A DNA stretch of 64,000 bases from Arthrobacter livingstonensis (GCF_003219815.1 NZ_QJVD01000010.1:1-64000); one strand, 5' to 3'. Counted from the stretch's first letter, positions 38,457 through 51,549 are shown. Numbers and translations: made by a program. The notes: generated from the sequence alone by a model not told the origin.

Positions 38457-39065
38457 CTACTCCGGCAGGACCACCAGCTCGAGGTAGTCGCGCAGGCACC
38501 CGGCCATGTCGACGAGCTCCGGCGCCATGAGCCACTGGGTCTGGATGCCGTCCCACAAAGCAACCAGGGTGGCCGCGGCGCGTTCCGGGTCGACACCCGG
38601 GCGCAGGCGCCCCTCGTCCGCGAGCGCGGCGAACGCCCGCAGGTAGCTGCTGCGCAGAGCCTCATAACGCTCGGTAAAATAGTCCAGGCCGGGGTGGTTG
38701 TCCGTCAGGGATTCGGCGCACAGCACCGTGTAAAGCTCTATGACGCCGGGCACCGTTTCGTTGAAGCTGGCCTGGCGCATTACCGACTCCACCAGCGTCT
38801 CCGACAGGTCCCGGGGGCTGCCGTCGGCGGTAATCGAGTCGCGCAGGTGCAGCACGGCCAACAGCAGATCGCTCTTGGCCGGGAAATAGTGCAGCAGGCT
38901 TGTCTGGCTCATCCCGACCTTGTCCGCCACATCCTGCAGTGAACCGCCGCGGTAGCCCCGGGCAGCAAACACCTCGTGGGCTGCCGCCACAATGCTTTCG
39001 CGGCGCCGCCTTGATTTCGCATAGGGCCCGCGCCTTGCCGGCGGACGGGCTGGATCGGTCGTCAT
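38457..39065 (-). CDS. TetR-family transcriptional regulator
   Basis: A 202-residue repressor. ATG 39065 begins TTDPARPPARRGPYAKSRRRRESI. The helix-turn-helix, about residues 30-62, reads GGSLQDVADKVGMSQTSLLHYFPAKSD over adjoining segments, typical of the family. The C-terminal ligand domain is helical. It is divergent from the beta-galactosidase gene, which it probably controls through an inverted repeat at 39106-39130. The inducer is unknown, perhaps a galactoside. Confidence 0.88.
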   Translation of the reverse strand: MTTDPARPPARRGPYAKSRRRRESIVAAAHEVFAARGYRGGSLQDVADKVGMSQTSLLHYFPAKSDLLLAVLHLRDSITADGSPRDLSETLVESVMRQASFNETVPGVIELYTVLCAESLTDNHPGLDYFTERYEALRSSYLRAFAALADEGRLRPGVDPERAAATLVALWDGIQTQWLMAPELVDMAGCLRDYLELVVLPE

Positions 39066-39105
39066 GACAAGCCAGCCTAGTGCACGCTTGGGATCTGGCG
39101 GCGTC

Positions 39106-39130
39106 AAAATCGAGTGCATGCTCGAATTTT
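39106..39130. promoter_or_regulatory. Candidate TetR operator
   Basis: AAAATCGAG, six bases (TGCATG), then CTCGAATTTT form a near-perfect inverted repeat in the gap between the TetR gene and the GH2 gene. Position and symmetry fit a TetR-type site. Confidence 0.55.
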
Positions 39131-39137
39131 GTGGTAG

Positions 39138-42350
<3,213 letters not shown>

Positions 42351-42466
42351 GGGCCCATCACCCCCTTTCGGGGGCAAATCTTAGCGAATTCTTAGACCGT
42401 GTGCGGAACAGTGGAAGAAAGGCCTTCGGGCCGCTTTCGAAGTCCACGCACGAATCGGAGAATGAA

Positions 42467-43258
42467 TTGTCCCGCTCCCTTCCAGCCCACAAGCACGACG
42501 CCGGCCGCCCGGACCGCGCCAACCTTGCGCTGCGCCGTCAAACCCGCCTCGCCATGCTGCCACAGCCGCGGCTTTGGGGGTTGTGGGTGGTACTGCTGTC
42601 CGCGGCCGTGCTCTCGCTGGGGTTTATCGCCACCGACACACAAGGTTTCAGCGCCAACGAATTCACCGTTGACCAGGAACTAAGCCGCGGCCACGACGGC
42701 ATCCTGACGGCCCTGTCCATGACGTTGAACTACCTGTTTTCGCCAGCCGGCGGCATCGCCATCATTGCCCTGTGCTGCCTGTTCCTGCTGATCGTGCGCA
42801 AGTCCCCCGTGAACGCCATCGCGTTTGGCGGCACGGCCGCCGCCGGTTACCTCTCCAGCCAGTTCTTCAAGGTCATCGTCGAACGCCAGCGCCCCAACCC
42901 GGCCCTGCTCTTTGACCCCCTGGCCCCGGAGACCGGTTCCAACAGCTTCCCCAGCGGGCACGTTGCCCTCGCCGTGGGACTGGCCTGGGCCTTCTGGTTC
43001 CTGGCCAGGAACACGCGCTGGTCTCGGCTCGCCGTCATCCTGGGCGTCCTGGTGCCCGTGGTCCTGGCATGGTCACGCCTCTACATCGGCGTGCACTATC
43101 CCAGCGACGTCATTGCCTCCTTCCTGGCTTCCACCGCCGCCGTGCTCCTGTTCGCCGGCGTGTGGAACAGGTACCAGGGACGCCTTCTCCCCCGCGTTCC
43201 CCTGCTGGACCGCTTTGGCCCCGTTGACTCCGCAGCTGCCGCCGCGGCCCACTCCTGA
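42467..43258 (+). CDS. PAP2-family phosphatase
   Basis: About 263 residues. TTG 42467 is chosen because GGAG lies six bases upstream; ATG 42554 is possible. About six transmembrane helices. The three phosphatase motifs are present: KVIVERQRP, PSGH (in NSFPSGHVALA), and SRLYIGVHYPSDV, giving the Lys/Arg, His and His/Asp active site of the PAP2 superfamily. Likely substrates are undecaprenyl pyrophosphate or phosphatidate on the outer face. The DedA gene follows 13 bases on. Confidence 0.88.
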   Translation: MSRSLPAHKHDAGRPDRANLALRRQTRLAMLPQPRLWGLWVVLLSAAVLSLGFIATDTQGFSANEFTVDQELSRGHDGILTALSMTLNYLFSPAGGIAIIALCCLFLLIVRKSPVNAIAFGGTAAAGYLSSQFFKVIVERQRPNPALLFDPLAPETGSNSFPSGHVALAVGLAWAFWFLARNTRWSRLAVILGVLVPVVLAWSRLYIGVHYPSDVIASFLASTAAVLLFAGVWNRYQGRLLPRVPLLDRFGPVDSAAAAAAHS

Positions 43259-43271
43259 TTGAGGCCGCACC

Positions 43272-44018
43272 ATGCACCTGCTTCCCACCGCGCTTCCCGG
43301 CATTCTGTCCGGGGGCGTTCCCACCGGCCTGACCTCGGTACTTGACCCGTCCGCCCTCCTGCAGGGCCTCGGGCCGGCCACGCTCGCTGTCGTCGCACTG
43401 CTCGTCTTTATTGAATCCGGGGTGCTGTTCCCGTTCCTGCCCGGCGATTCCCTGCTGTTCACCGCCGGACTGCTGCACCAGCAGCTGAACCTCGCCCTTC
43501 CCGTGCTGATCGGCGTCGTGGCGCTCGCTGCGATCGCCGGCGACCAGGTCGGGTACCTGCTGGGACGCAGGTTTGGCCGGCGCTGGTTCAAGGACGATGC
43601 CCGCATCCTCAAGACCAAGTACCTGGTGGAAACGGAAGAGTTCTTTGCCAAGCGCGGCGGCTGGGCCATCGTGCTGGCCCGGTTTGTTCCGATCGTGCGG
43701 ACCTATGCGCCGCTGGTGGCGGGGATCGCCAACTACAACCACAAAAAGTTCACCCTGTGGAACGTGAGCGGGGCTCTCGGCTGGGCCACCGCCGTCGTAC
43801 TTCTGGGCACCTGGCTGGGGCACTTTGACGTGATTGCCAAGAACATCGACCTGATCGCCGTTGCCATGGTCCTGGTGTCCATCATCCCAGGCATCATCAG
43901 CGTGCTGCGCTCGCGGCGCACATCCCGGCGTGACCCCGTGCCCGAGGCATCCGACGCCGCGGCGGGCGAGGCATCGAGGCCCGCGGCGGGCGACAATGGA
44001 AGGCATGCACACCAATGA
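43272..44018 (+). CDS. DedA-family membrane protein
   Basis: A 248-residue integral membrane protein with GAGG before the start. ESGVLFPFLPGDSLLFTAGLL and GDQVGYLLGRRFGRRW are the DedA signatures; FVPIVRTYAPLVAGIANY is the second conserved block. Recent work places DedA proteins among lipid-carrier flippases, which suits its position next to a PAP2 phosphatase. Its 3' end overlaps the response regulator start. Confidence 0.93.
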   Translation: MHLLPTALPGILSGGVPTGLTSVLDPSALLQGLGPATLAVVALLVFIESGVLFPFLPGDSLLFTAGLLHQQLNLALPVLIGVVALAAIAGDQVGYLLGRRFGRRWFKDDARILKTKYLVETEEFFAKRGGWAIVLARFVPIVRTYAPLVAGIANYNHKKFTLWNVSGALGWATAVVLLGTWLGHFDVIAKNIDLIAVAMVLVSIIPGIISVLRSRRTSRRDPVPEASDAAAGEASRPAAGDNGRHAHQ

Positions 44019-44676
44019 GCGCCCCCGCCTCCTGCTCGTGGAGGACGATCCCGCCCTGGGACCGTTGACCGCTGAACTCCTGGCCGGTGACTACGACGTC
44101 GAGCTGGCCACGGACGGGCAAACGGGACTGCACCTGGGCCTGACCGGGAATTGGGCCGTCATGGTGGTGGACCGCGGGCTGCCCGTCATGGACGGCGCGG
44201 ACATGATCCGCGCCCTGCGCCGGTCCGGAATTTCCACCCCTGCCCTCATCCTGACCGCCTTGGGCAGCACGCCGGAGAAAATTGAAGGGCTCGACGCCGG
44301 CGCCAACGACTACATGACCAAGCCGTTCGACGCCGGCGAGCTGCTTGCGCGGCTGCGCGCCATCACCCGGCGTTTTGACTCTGCCCCGGCACAGCTGGCC
44401 ATTGGCGAGTGGATGCTGGAGCCGGCGGGCCGGATGATGCGCTCAGTTTACGGGGACCACGTTGAGCTCACGGCCAAGGAAACGGAACTGCTGGCCATGC
44501 TCGCCAGCGAGCCGGGGCGCATCTTTACCCGGCCCGAGCTCATGGCCGCGCTGTTCCACCCGGACGATTCGCCCGGCGTCATCGACACCTACGTGCACTA
44601 CCTGCGCAAGAAAGTCTCCAAGTCCGTCATCCGCACCGTGCACGGCGCCGGCTACCAGATTGGGGATGCGTCATGA
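43996..44676 (+). CDS. Response regulator, OmpR/PhoB type
   Basis: A 226-residue regulator. ATG 43996 has GGCGGG at good spacing; ATG 44005 is an alternative with a poor one. The receiver domain shows LLLVEDDPALG and the phospho-acceptor Asp in VMVVDRGLPVMDG near residue 59, with Lys in YMTKPFD. The winged helix C-terminal domain ends HYLRKKVSKSVIRTVHGAGY. The stop overlaps the histidine kinase start (ATGA), so the two are coupled. Signal unknown. Confidence 0.93.
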   Translation: MEGMHTNERPRLLLVEDDPALGPLTAELLAGDYDVELATDGQTGLHLGLTGNWAVMVVDRGLPVMDGADMIRALRRSGISTPALILTALGSTPEKIEGLDAGANDYMTKPFDAGELLARLRAITRRFDSAPAQLAIGEWMLEPAGRMMRSVYGDHVELTAKETELLAMLASEPGRIFTRPELMAALFHPDDSPGVIDTYVHYLRKKVSKSVIRTVHGAGYQIGDAS

Positions 44677-45668
44677 AAACCGGCCGGGACAACACGGGCG
44701 GGACAACCCTGGATGCCGTCCAGCTGCGGCGCGCCGCACTCACGGTGGGCCTGCGCATCGCCGTGGCGTGTGCCGTCATGGTGCTGGCCGTGATTGTCGC
44801 GGCGGCCATTTACATGCTGTATCTCTCCCACCACCCGGACCTTTCCGCGCAGGATCCCGGCTCGGCCCGCGTCTACGTCGAATCAAATGACATGCTCAAG
44901 GCCATGGCCGTTGCCGGACTGGCCGGCATCCTGGCCGCGGGAGCCATCGGCTGGCTCAGCGCCCGCAGTGCCATCCGGCCGCTGGGCCGTGCACTGGAAC
45001 TGCAGCGCCGGTTCGTCCAGGACGCCAGCCACGAACTGCGCACGCCGCTGGCCATCCTGGACGCACGGGTCCAGCTGGCCCAGCACAAGGTGGCCGACGG
45101 CACCGAGGCGTCCAGTCTGCTGGCCCAGGTCCGCCGCGACACCGCCGGCCTGACCGCCACGGTCCAGGAGCTGCTGCTGGCCGCCACCGGCGATCCCGAC
45201 TCCCCCGCAGCGGAAGCCGTGGACGTTTCCGCCGTTACCCAAGCCGTCACGGACGATCTCCAGGACATGGCCGCCGCCCGCGGTGTCCGTCTCGAGTTTG
45301 TGCATTCGGGCAGCCCCCGGGTGCGCATCCAGCCGAACAGCCTGCGCCGCGCAGTTTTGGGGCTGGTGGACAATGCCCTGACCCACACCCCCGAAGGCGG
45401 ACTCATCACAGTTACGGCCGCTGCGGACGGCAGGGAGTCGGTGGTTTCCGTGGCTGACACCGGCACCGGCATTTCCGGGATCGACCAGGACCGCGTCTTC
45501 GAAAGGTTTGCCCGCACCACCGAGCCCTCCCCCGGCGGCCGGCGCAGCTACGGCTTGGGCCTGGCCCTGGTCCGCGAAATCGCCGCTGCCGCCGGGGGCC
45601 GTGTGGAAATCAGCAGCACCGGACCCCGGGGCACCACCATGGAGCTGGCCTTCCCCGCTGCAGGGTAG
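44673..45668 (+). CDS. Sensor histidine kinase
   Basis: A 331-residue kinase paired with the preceding regulator. Two transmembrane helices near residues 28-50 and 76-96 enclose a very short outer loop of about 25 residues, so it probably senses a membrane or intramembrane signal. The phosphorylated His is in FVQDASHELRTPLAIL near residue 120. The ATPase domain has LVDNALTHTPEGG, VADTGTGIS and YGLGLALVREIAAAAGG. A HAMP domain is reduced or absent. Confidence 0.92.
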   Translation: MKTGRDNTGGTTLDAVQLRRAALTVGLRIAVACAVMVLAVIVAAAIYMLYLSHHPDLSAQDPGSARVYVESNDMLKAMAVAGLAGILAAGAIGWLSARSAIRPLGRALELQRRFVQDASHELRTPLAILDARVQLAQHKVADGTEASSLLAQVRRDTAGLTATVQELLLAATGDPDSPAAEAVDVSAVTQAVTDDLQDMAAARGVRLEFVHSGSPRVRIQPNSLRRAVLGLVDNALTHTPEGGLITVTAAADGRESVVSVADTGTGISGIDQDRVFERFARTTEPSPGGRRSYGLGLALVREIAAAAGGRVEISSTGPRGTTMELAFPAAG

Positions 45669-45749
45669 CCCCTCGTTCAGGCGTTATTCACCTGGAACGG
45701 CTAGTCTCACTGGGAGCACGTCCACCCGCCTGCGAAAGGTCGCCCGGCA

Positions 45750-47002
45750 ATGAATAGCCTTCCGCCGCTGGCCCGCCGCCTGGGCGCGGGCGACGCCGTG
45801 GTCATCGGCCTCGGATCCATGATCGGAGCCGGCGTATTTGCCGCGTTTACCCCCGCAGCCCAGGCAGCAGGCTCCGGGCTGCTCATCGGGCTGGCGGTTG
45901 CCGCCGCGGTGGCCTATTGCAACGCCACGTCCTCGGCGCAGCTGGCCGCGGCCTACCCCGAATCCGGGGGCACCTACGTTTACGGGCGGAAGCAGCTGGG
46001 CGAATGGCCGGGATTCCTGGCGGGCTGGGGATTCGTGGTGGGCAAGACGGCCAGCAGCGCCGCCATGGCCAGACATTCGCCGCCTACGCCGCGCCTCCGG
46101 GGTGGGAGCGCCCGGTGGCGATTGCCGCCGTCGTGCTTCTGGTCGCCGTCAACTACCGGGGCGTGACACGCACGGCCGGGCTGGCCCGGTTGATTGTCTC
46201 GGCCGTCCTCGCAGCGCTGGCCGTGGCTGTGGCTGCGGTGTGGGCGGGCGGGCCGGCCGGAGGGGCGGCGGGAATGTGGGGCGCGGGGGTCCTCTCGCAC
46301 GGCTGGTACGGCATCCTGCAGTCGGCGGGACTGCTGTTCTTCGCGTTCGCCGGGTATGCACGGATCGCCACCCTGGGCGAAGAAGTCAAGGACCCGCGCC
46401 GGACCATTCCGCGCGCCATACTGGTGGCCCTCGCGATTGCCGCGGTGGTCTACGCCGCGGTTGCCGTTACCGTCCTGACCGCCCTGGGGCCCGACGCCGT
46501 CGCCTCCACCCCCGCACCCCTCGCCCAGGCTGTGGCCGCCGGCGGGTGGTCCTGGGCCGTGCCGGTGGTCCGGGTGGGCGCCGCACTGGCGTCGCTGGGC
46601 GCGCTGCTGGCCCTCATTGCAGGCCTGGGCCGGACATCGCTGGCCATGGCCCGCCAAGGCGATCTACCCCGCTGGCTCGCCGCCGTGCACCCCGTGTACC
46701 GCGTACCGCACCGCGCCGAGCTCGCCGTGGGCGCGGCGGTGTGCGTGATCATTGCCTTCGCGGACCTCCGCGGCGCCATCGGGTTTTCCTCCTTCGGCGT
46801 GTTGCTCTACTACCTGGTGGCAAATGTTTCGGCGCTGACGCAGCGAGGCGCGGACCGCCGCTACCCGCGTTTCCTGCAGGTCCTGGGGGCGGCGGCCTGC
46901 GTGGTGCTGGTAGCGGCCCTGCCGCTCGAGGCGGTGCTCGCGGGGCTGGTCATGTTCGCCGCGGGCACCGCGTACCGGGCCGTCCGGCTGCGCCGCCGCT
47001 GA
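45750..47002 (+). pseudogene. APC-family amino-acid permease, frameshifted
   Basis: A transporter of about 417 residues split by a frameshift. The first frame gives GDAVVIGLGSMIGAGVFAAF, the substrate-binding unwound helix of APC transporters, up to VVGKTASSAAMA. After 46070 the frame changes, and the remainder (FAAYAAPPGWERP to the end) continues in another frame with the rest of the 12-helix protein. ATGGCCAGACATTC would read MAQTF if one C were added, so a single-base deletion at 46068-46070 explains it. Either an inactivated gene or a sequencing error. The rest looks intact, favouring a recent event. Confidence 0.85.
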
Positions 47003-47170
47003 CCGTCCGGCAACTACCACCTGTGAATTTGCCGCCAATCCTGCCCTCACCATGGCTAAATGCGCTCGCCGGCGGCAACCCGTTCCTATCCGAAGGCTAC
47101 GGCCGCTGCAGCCTGGGAATCTTCGAGCTCGTGGACAACGGCATGCAGCTCCCCGCGTGACAGGCTCCCG

Positions 47171-47239
47171 GACGGGCATTTAACGAGGATGTTGCCGCGC
47201 GGCATGTTGCCGCGCGGCACCCTCGTTAAGTGCCCGTTC
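47171..47239. terminator. Palindrome with nested 15-base tandem repeat
   Basis: GACGGGCATTTAACGAGG pairs with CCTCGTTAAGTGCCCGTTC with one bulge and one wobble. Inside lie two exact copies of TGTTGCCGCGCGGCA at 47190-47204 and 47205-47219, each holding GCCGCGCGGC, itself a palindrome. It lies between convergent transcripts, just after the tsaD stop. Likely bidirectional terminator. Confidence 0.7.
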
Positions 47240-47244
47240 GGGCG

Positions 47245-48336
47245 TCAGAGGCTGATGCTGCTCACCGGCATCGAGGAGTCTGGCGCGAAGGCGAGGTCGC
47301 TTGGGGCCACGCCTTTCATGACCAGCTGCGCACCCAAGGCTGCCACCATCGCACCATTGTCGGTGCACAGCGACAACTTTGGCACCAGCAGTGTGATCCC
47401 GTCCGCGGCCGTACGCTCCCGCGCCAACTCTCGCAGCCTGGAATTTGCTGCCACTCCCCCGCCCAGCAGCAGCGTGGTGATGCCGTTTTCGAGACAGGCC
47501 AGCACGGCCTTGGCCGTGATGACGTCCAGCACGGCTTCCTGGAACGACGCCGCAACATCAGCCACGGGAACGGTCTCACCCCGCGCTTCATAGCCTTCGA
47601 CGCACCGTGCCACGGCGGTTTTCAGGCCTGAGAAGGAAAAGTCGTAGCGGTGCGGTCCCGGGGCGTCGACGGTGCCCATGTATTTGGGCACGGTCAGCCC
47701 GCGCGGAAAGCGGATCGCCCTGGCGTTGCCATCCCTGGCGAGCTTGTCGATGGCCGGCCCGCCCGGATAGGCCAGGCCCAGCAGCCGGGCCACCTTGTCA
47801 AAGGCCTCCCCGGCGGCGTCGTCGATGGTGGCGCCCAGCAGTTCCACGTCCTGGGCGATGCTGCGCACCCGCAGGATCTCAGTGTGGCCGCCCGAGACCA
47901 GCAGCGCGCCAAGGTCTTCCGGCAGCGCCTCCGCATGGGAGGCCGGGGCAATCGATTCCTCCAGAAGCCCCACGCCCACATGCGCCACCAGGTGGTTGAT
48001 GGCATACAGCGGCTTGCCGGTTGCCAGCGCCAGCGCCTTGGCGGCGCTCACGCCCACCATGAGGGCGCCGGCCAGTCCCGGCCCGCTGGTGACGGCGATG
48101 GCGTCGACGTCGTCCAAGTCCACACCGGCGTCGGCGAGCGCCTGTTCCAGTGTGGGCACAAACGCATCCAGATGTGCCCGGGAGGCGATCTCCGGAATGA
48201 CGCCGCCAAAGCGCACGTGCTCCTCCATGGAGGAGGACACCGTGTTGGCCAGCAGCTCGGTGCCGCGGACCAGCCCCACGCCCGTTTCATCGCAAGACGA
48301 TTCAATCCCCAAGATCAGCGGGTTGGCCTGGCTCAT
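47245..48336 (-). CDS. tsaD: tRNA t6A threonylcarbamoyltransferase subunit TsaD
   Basis: A 363-residue catalytic subunit of the complex that transfers the threonylcarbamoyl group to A37 of ANN-decoding tRNAs. [16 protein letters not shown] opens the ASKHA fold, [11 protein letters not shown] near residue 115 holds the metal-binding His pair, and [11 protein letters not shown] follows. The start overlaps the rimI stop by four bases. It is last in the run alr-tsaE-tsaB-rimI-tsaD, and TsaB and TsaE are its known partners. Confidence 0.96.
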   Translation of the reverse strand: MSQANPLILGIESSCDETGVGLVRGTELLANTVSSSMEEHVRFGGVIPEIASRAHLDAFVPTLEQALADAGVDLDDVDAIAVTSGPGLAGALMVGVSAAKALALATGKPLYAINHLVAHVGVGLLEESIAPASHAEALPEDLGALLVSGGHTEILRVRSIAQDVELLGATIDDAAGEAFDKVARLLGLAYPGGPAIDKLARDGNARAIRFPRGLTVPKYMGTVDAPGPHRYDFSFSGLKTAVARCVEGYEARGETVPVADVAASFQEAVLDVITAKAVLACLENGITTLLLGGGVAANSRLRELARERTAADGITLLVPKLSLCTDNGAMVAALGAQLVMKGVAPSDLAFAPDSSMPVSSISL

Positions 48337-48923
48337 GAGGGTTCCTTTGTGTCTGCGCTGGCAGTGTCTGAGTTGCCGCGATCTCGCCGGGCCAGGGACA
48401 GGCGCATGACCAGCCCGTCCGAGCCGTCCCGGTAGTACCGCCGGCGTGTGTGGATGTGTTCGAAGCCGAAGCGCCGGTACAGATCCTGCGCGCGCGGGTT
48501 GGTGGAGCTGACCTCCAGCATGACGTCCCGGGCCCCACGCCGGCGCGCCTCCTCGATGAGCTCCACCATCATGGCCCGCGCAATGCCGCGGCCCTCAAAT
48601 TCAGGCAGCACGCCGACGGTCTGGATGTCACCTATCGGCGGCACGCACATGAGGCCCGCGTAACCCACGACCCGTGCCGGCCCGGCGCTTCCGCCACCTG
48701 GGGCGGCCGCCACCTCTGCAACGATGTAGCGCCGGGTGTCCGGGGCCGCCAGCTCGTTCATGAACAGTTGCCGCGGCCAGCAGTCAATCCCGAACAGCGC
48801 GGCGTCCATGGCGGTGACATGGTCGACGTCGGCCGCGGCCATGTCGCGCAGTGTGGCTGGCGCCACGGCCCCTGGGCCGCCGCCGGCCGTACCGTTCACA
48901 GGCCCGCCCAGGGCGCCGTTCAC
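48333..48923 (-). CDS. rimI: Ribosomal protein N-acetyltransferase RimI
   Basis: A 196-residue GNAT enzyme. After a Gly/Ala-rich leader of about 25 residues, the acetyl-CoA loop is [17 protein letters not shown] (QxxGxG/A pattern) and [18 protein letters not shown] is the standard RimI C terminus. It acetylates the N terminus of ribosomal protein S18 in E. coli. GTG 48923 overlaps the tsaB stop by four bases; a start closer to the domain (ATG after the leader) cannot be excluded. Confidence 0.92.
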   Translation of the reverse strand: MNGALGGPVNGTAGGGPGAVAPATLRDMAAADVDHVTAMDAALFGIDCWPRQLFMNELAAPDTRRYIVAEVAAAPGGGSAGPARVVGYAGLMCVPPIGDIQTVGVLPEFEGRGIARAMMVELIEEARRRGARDVMLEVSSTNPRAQDLYRRFGFEHIHTRRRYYRDGSDGLVMRLSLARRDRGNSDTASADTKEPS

Positions 48924-49708
48924 AGCGCCCGCTTCCGTGGCCCGGGCACTTTGGCGTCGGACTCGCGCAGGTACAGCGGAGCGGTGTCGCCCACCGTTTG
49001 CCCGCGCTGGATTTTGCGGGCCGCCATGATTCCCAGCGACCTGGCTGTGGGCTGCAGCCCGGCCGTGGCGGGGTCCACCGCGCAGCCATTAGCCGCAAGT
49101 TCACGGGCATACAAGCCGGCGCCCGCGCCATGGACGGGGATGCCCTGGATCGCGGCCGCAGCCCCCACGACGGGCCCCTCCAACAGTTCGCCAACAGCCG
49201 AGTACCGCGCCCAGTAGACCTCATTGCGCCGCGCATCCGTGGCGACCACAAAGTCACCGCCGGCCGACGGCGGAAGGCCGGCTCCGGCGTCGTGCCCGCC
49301 CACAATGCGGGGGACGGCACTGGCGGGGCCGGACCCGGTGCCTGCGTCCTGGCATGTCCCAGAGCGCAGGCCTGAGAGCACGTCCCAGGCCAGGGCCTCC
49401 AGGCTCATGAGTCCGTGCAGCGGCACCTTCCAGGCAAACGCGAGGGTGCGCGCCATGGCGATGCCGGAGCGCAGGCCGGTGAACGGCCCCGGGCCCACAC
49501 CCACAACAATGGCGTCCAGCGCCGGGCCTTCCGTGACGGGGTCGGCGAACAGGGACAGCACTCCCGGCGCGAGCACCTCGGCGTGGCTGCGGGTGTCGGC
49601 CGTGGCAAATTCCGCTTCCACGAGGGTTGGGGCAGCGGGGTCGTCCGCGTCAAAGGACAGCAGGGCTGCACTTGCCACGGCAGAGGTGTCAATGGTGAGG
49701 ATTCGCAC
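48920..49708 (-). CDS. tsaB: tRNA t6A complex dimerisation subunit TsaB
   Basis: A 262-residue ASKHA-fold paralogue of TsaD that lacks its own catalytic site. It begins RILTIDTSAVASAALL and has VGVGPGPFTGLRSGIAMARTLAFA, the TsaB hallmark. An insert near residues 115-150, rich in Gly/Ser/Ala, lengthens it beyond the usual size. GTG start. It sits nine bases after tsaE. Confidence 0.93.
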   Translation of the reverse strand: MRILTIDTSAVASAALLSFDADDPAAPTLVEAEFATADTRSHAEVLAPGVLSLFADPVTEGPALDAIVVGVGPGPFTGLRSGIAMARTLAFAWKVPLHGLMSLEALAWDVLSGLRSGTCQDAGTGSGPASAVPRIVGGHDAGAGLPPSAGGDFVVATDARRNEVYWARYSAVGELLEGPVVGAAAAIQGIPVHGAGAGLYARELAANGCAVDPATAGLQPTARSLGIMAARKIQRGQTVGDTAPLYLRESDAKVPGPRKRAL

Positions 49709-49717
49709 GTGTCCAGC

Positions 49718-50305
49718 CTATTCCACGGTGTCTTTGCGTGTGCCCGCGTCACTGGGCGGCGTGGCGGCACCGGGGCCCGCGAGCGCGCTGAAGTCGACGC
49801 CTTCCCACCGCGGGCCAACGGCACTCAGGCGCAGGGTGCGCGGCTCGTCACCGTCTTCGTCGCTGAAGTCCGGGACGCTTGACCCAGTGGCGCCGAATCC
49901 AGTGGCGCGGACCAGCTCGATCTCCAACCGGCTGGCGGCCAGGTGCTCCACGCGGCCGGCGCCCCACTCCACGACCGTGACGGAGGAATCCATGGTGTTT
50001 TCCAGGTCGATGTCGTCAATTTCCGCTTCGGATCCCAGCCGGTAGGCGTCAACGTGGACCAGGTCCGGGCCGCCGGGGTTGGGACCGCCGGGCAGGTTGG
50101 GGTGGATGCGGACCAGCACAAAGGTCGGTGAGATGATGCCGTCACGCACCCCCAGGCTGCGCCCAAGTCCCTGCGTAAACGTCGTCTTTCCGGCGCCGAG
50201 CCCGCCGCTGAGGACAATCAGGTCGCCGGCCCTGAGCAGTCCGGCGAGATTTTCGGCAAGGCGCTGGGTTTGTTCCGCCGTGGCAGTGGAAAATTCCCAG
50301 TCCAT
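49718..50305 (-). CDS. tsaE: tRNA t6A ATPase TsaE
   Basis: A 195-residue ATPase that drives the TsaBD complex. Walker A is LSGGLGAGKTTFTQGLG near residues 35-48 and the following ISPTFVLVRIHP is conserved in the family. LVHVDAYRLGSEAEIDDIDLE holds the second acidic motif. The ATG shares its A with the alr stop (TGATG), so translation is coupled to alr. A C-terminal extension of about 40 residues is Gly/Ala/Pro-rich. Confidence 0.95.
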   Translation of the reverse strand: MDWEFSTATAEQTQRLAENLAGLLRAGDLIVLSGGLGAGKTTFTQGLGRSLGVRDGIISPTFVLVRIHPNLPGGPNPGGPDLVHVDAYRLGSEAEIDDIDLENTMDSSVTVVEWGAGRVEHLAASRLEIELVRATGFGATGSSVPDFSDEDGDEPRTLRLSAVGPRWEGVDFSALAGPGAATPPSDAGTRKDTVE

Positions 50306-51549
50306 CAGGCGCCGCCCTCATCAGCTGCGGGTTCAGAACCGGGCGTGCCGTCAAGGCCGCCGGGCCCGCCCACATATGTCCGGGGGACGCGCTGGCTGAT
50401 CCGGGTCACCACCTCATAGTTGACCGTCCCGGCAGCGTCGGCCCACTGCTCAACCAGGGGGCCGCCGCCGGACCCGTCGCCAAACAGGACGGCCGTGGCA
50501 CCGAGCGCGGAGCCGGGCACCTCGGCTGCGCTGAAGCCCTCGCGTCCGTCGGGGCCGAAGTCAATGACCATCTGGTCCATGGCAATCCGGCCGACCACGG
50601 GGTACGTCACGCCGTTGACGCGGACGGGTCCGCCGGTGGCAATGCGCGGAATGCCGTCAGCGTAGCCCAGCGGGATCAGTCCCAAGGTGGTGGGGCGCCC
50701 GGACACGTAGTTCAACCCGTAGGAAACGCCCTGCCCTGATGGCACGTCCTTGCACAGGGCCACTCGGGTTTGCAGCGTCATCGCCGGGACCAGTCCCAGC
50801 TGGGCGGAGGTGCGGTCCTCAAAGGGGGAAAGTCCGTAGATGCCCAGTCCCGTGCGGACCATGTCAAAGTGCGTGTCCGGGCGGGACAGGGTGGCCGGCG
50901 TGTTGGCAAGGTGGCGAACTTCCAGGTCCGCTCCTGCGTCCTCGGCGACGGCCACGGCCTCCCGGAAAGCCTGAATCTGGGCGTCAGTCTCGGGGCGGTG
51001 GGGCTCGTCGGCAACGGCCAGATGGCTGAAGACACCCACCACCCGTAGCAGGCCCTCGTCCTGGAAGGCGATGGCGTCGGAGACCAGGGCGTCCCACCCG
51101 GCCATGGAACTGCCGTTGCGGCCCAGCCCGGTATCTATCTTCAGGTGGATCCGGGCCGGGCGCTCCTCGGCGCGGGCGGCCGCGGCAATGTGCTCCAGCT
51201 CCCAACCGGAGCAGCCCAGGTCGATGCCCTGGGAGACGGCTGCGGCAAAGTCGGTGGACGGGGTGTGGAGCCATGCCAGGACCGGTGCGTCGATGCCCGC
51301 CTCACGGAGTTTGAGCGCTTCGGCCACGTGGGCCGTGCCCAGCCAATGGGCGCCGGCGGCAAGCGCCGTGCGGGCCACAGGAATCATGCCGTGGCCGTAG
51401 GCGTCGGCCTTGACCACTGCCATCAGCTTGGCCGGGGCTGCGATGGAACGCAGCTGGGCAATGTTGTGGGCGATGGCGGAAAGGTTGATGACGGCTTGCC
51501 GCTCCGGGACGGTGTCGCGGGCAGGCGGGGGCACAACGGTGGGGTTCAC
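50305..51549 (-). CDS. alr: Alanine racemase
   Basis: A 414-residue PLP enzyme that makes D-alanine for peptidoglycan. The PLP Lys is in MAVVKADAYGHG near residue 45, and the opposing Tyr in VSYGLNYVSGR near residue 280. Both domains, barrel and C-terminal beta, are complete. GTG 51549 begins the run with tsaE-tsaB-rimI-tsaD. Confidence 0.95.
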   Translation of the reverse strand: MNPTVVPPPARDTVPERQAVINLSAIAHNIAQLRSIAAPAKLMAVVKADAYGHGMIPVARTALAAGAHWLGTAHVAEALKLREAGIDAPVLAWLHTPSTDFAAAVSQGIDLGCSGWELEHIAAAARAEERPARIHLKIDTGLGRNGSSMAGWDALVSDAIAFQDEGLLRVVGVFSHLAVADEPHRPETDAQIQAFREAVAVAEDAGADLEVRHLANTPATLSRPDTHFDMVRTGLGIYGLSPFEDRTSAQLGLVPAMTLQTRVALCKDVPSGQGVSYGLNYVSGRPTTLGLIPLGYADGIPRIATGGPVRVNGVTYPVVGRIAMDQMVIDFGPDGREGFSAAEVPGSALGATAVLFGDGSGGGPLVEQWADAAGTVNYEVVTRISQRVPRTYVGGPGGLDGTPGSEPAADEGGA

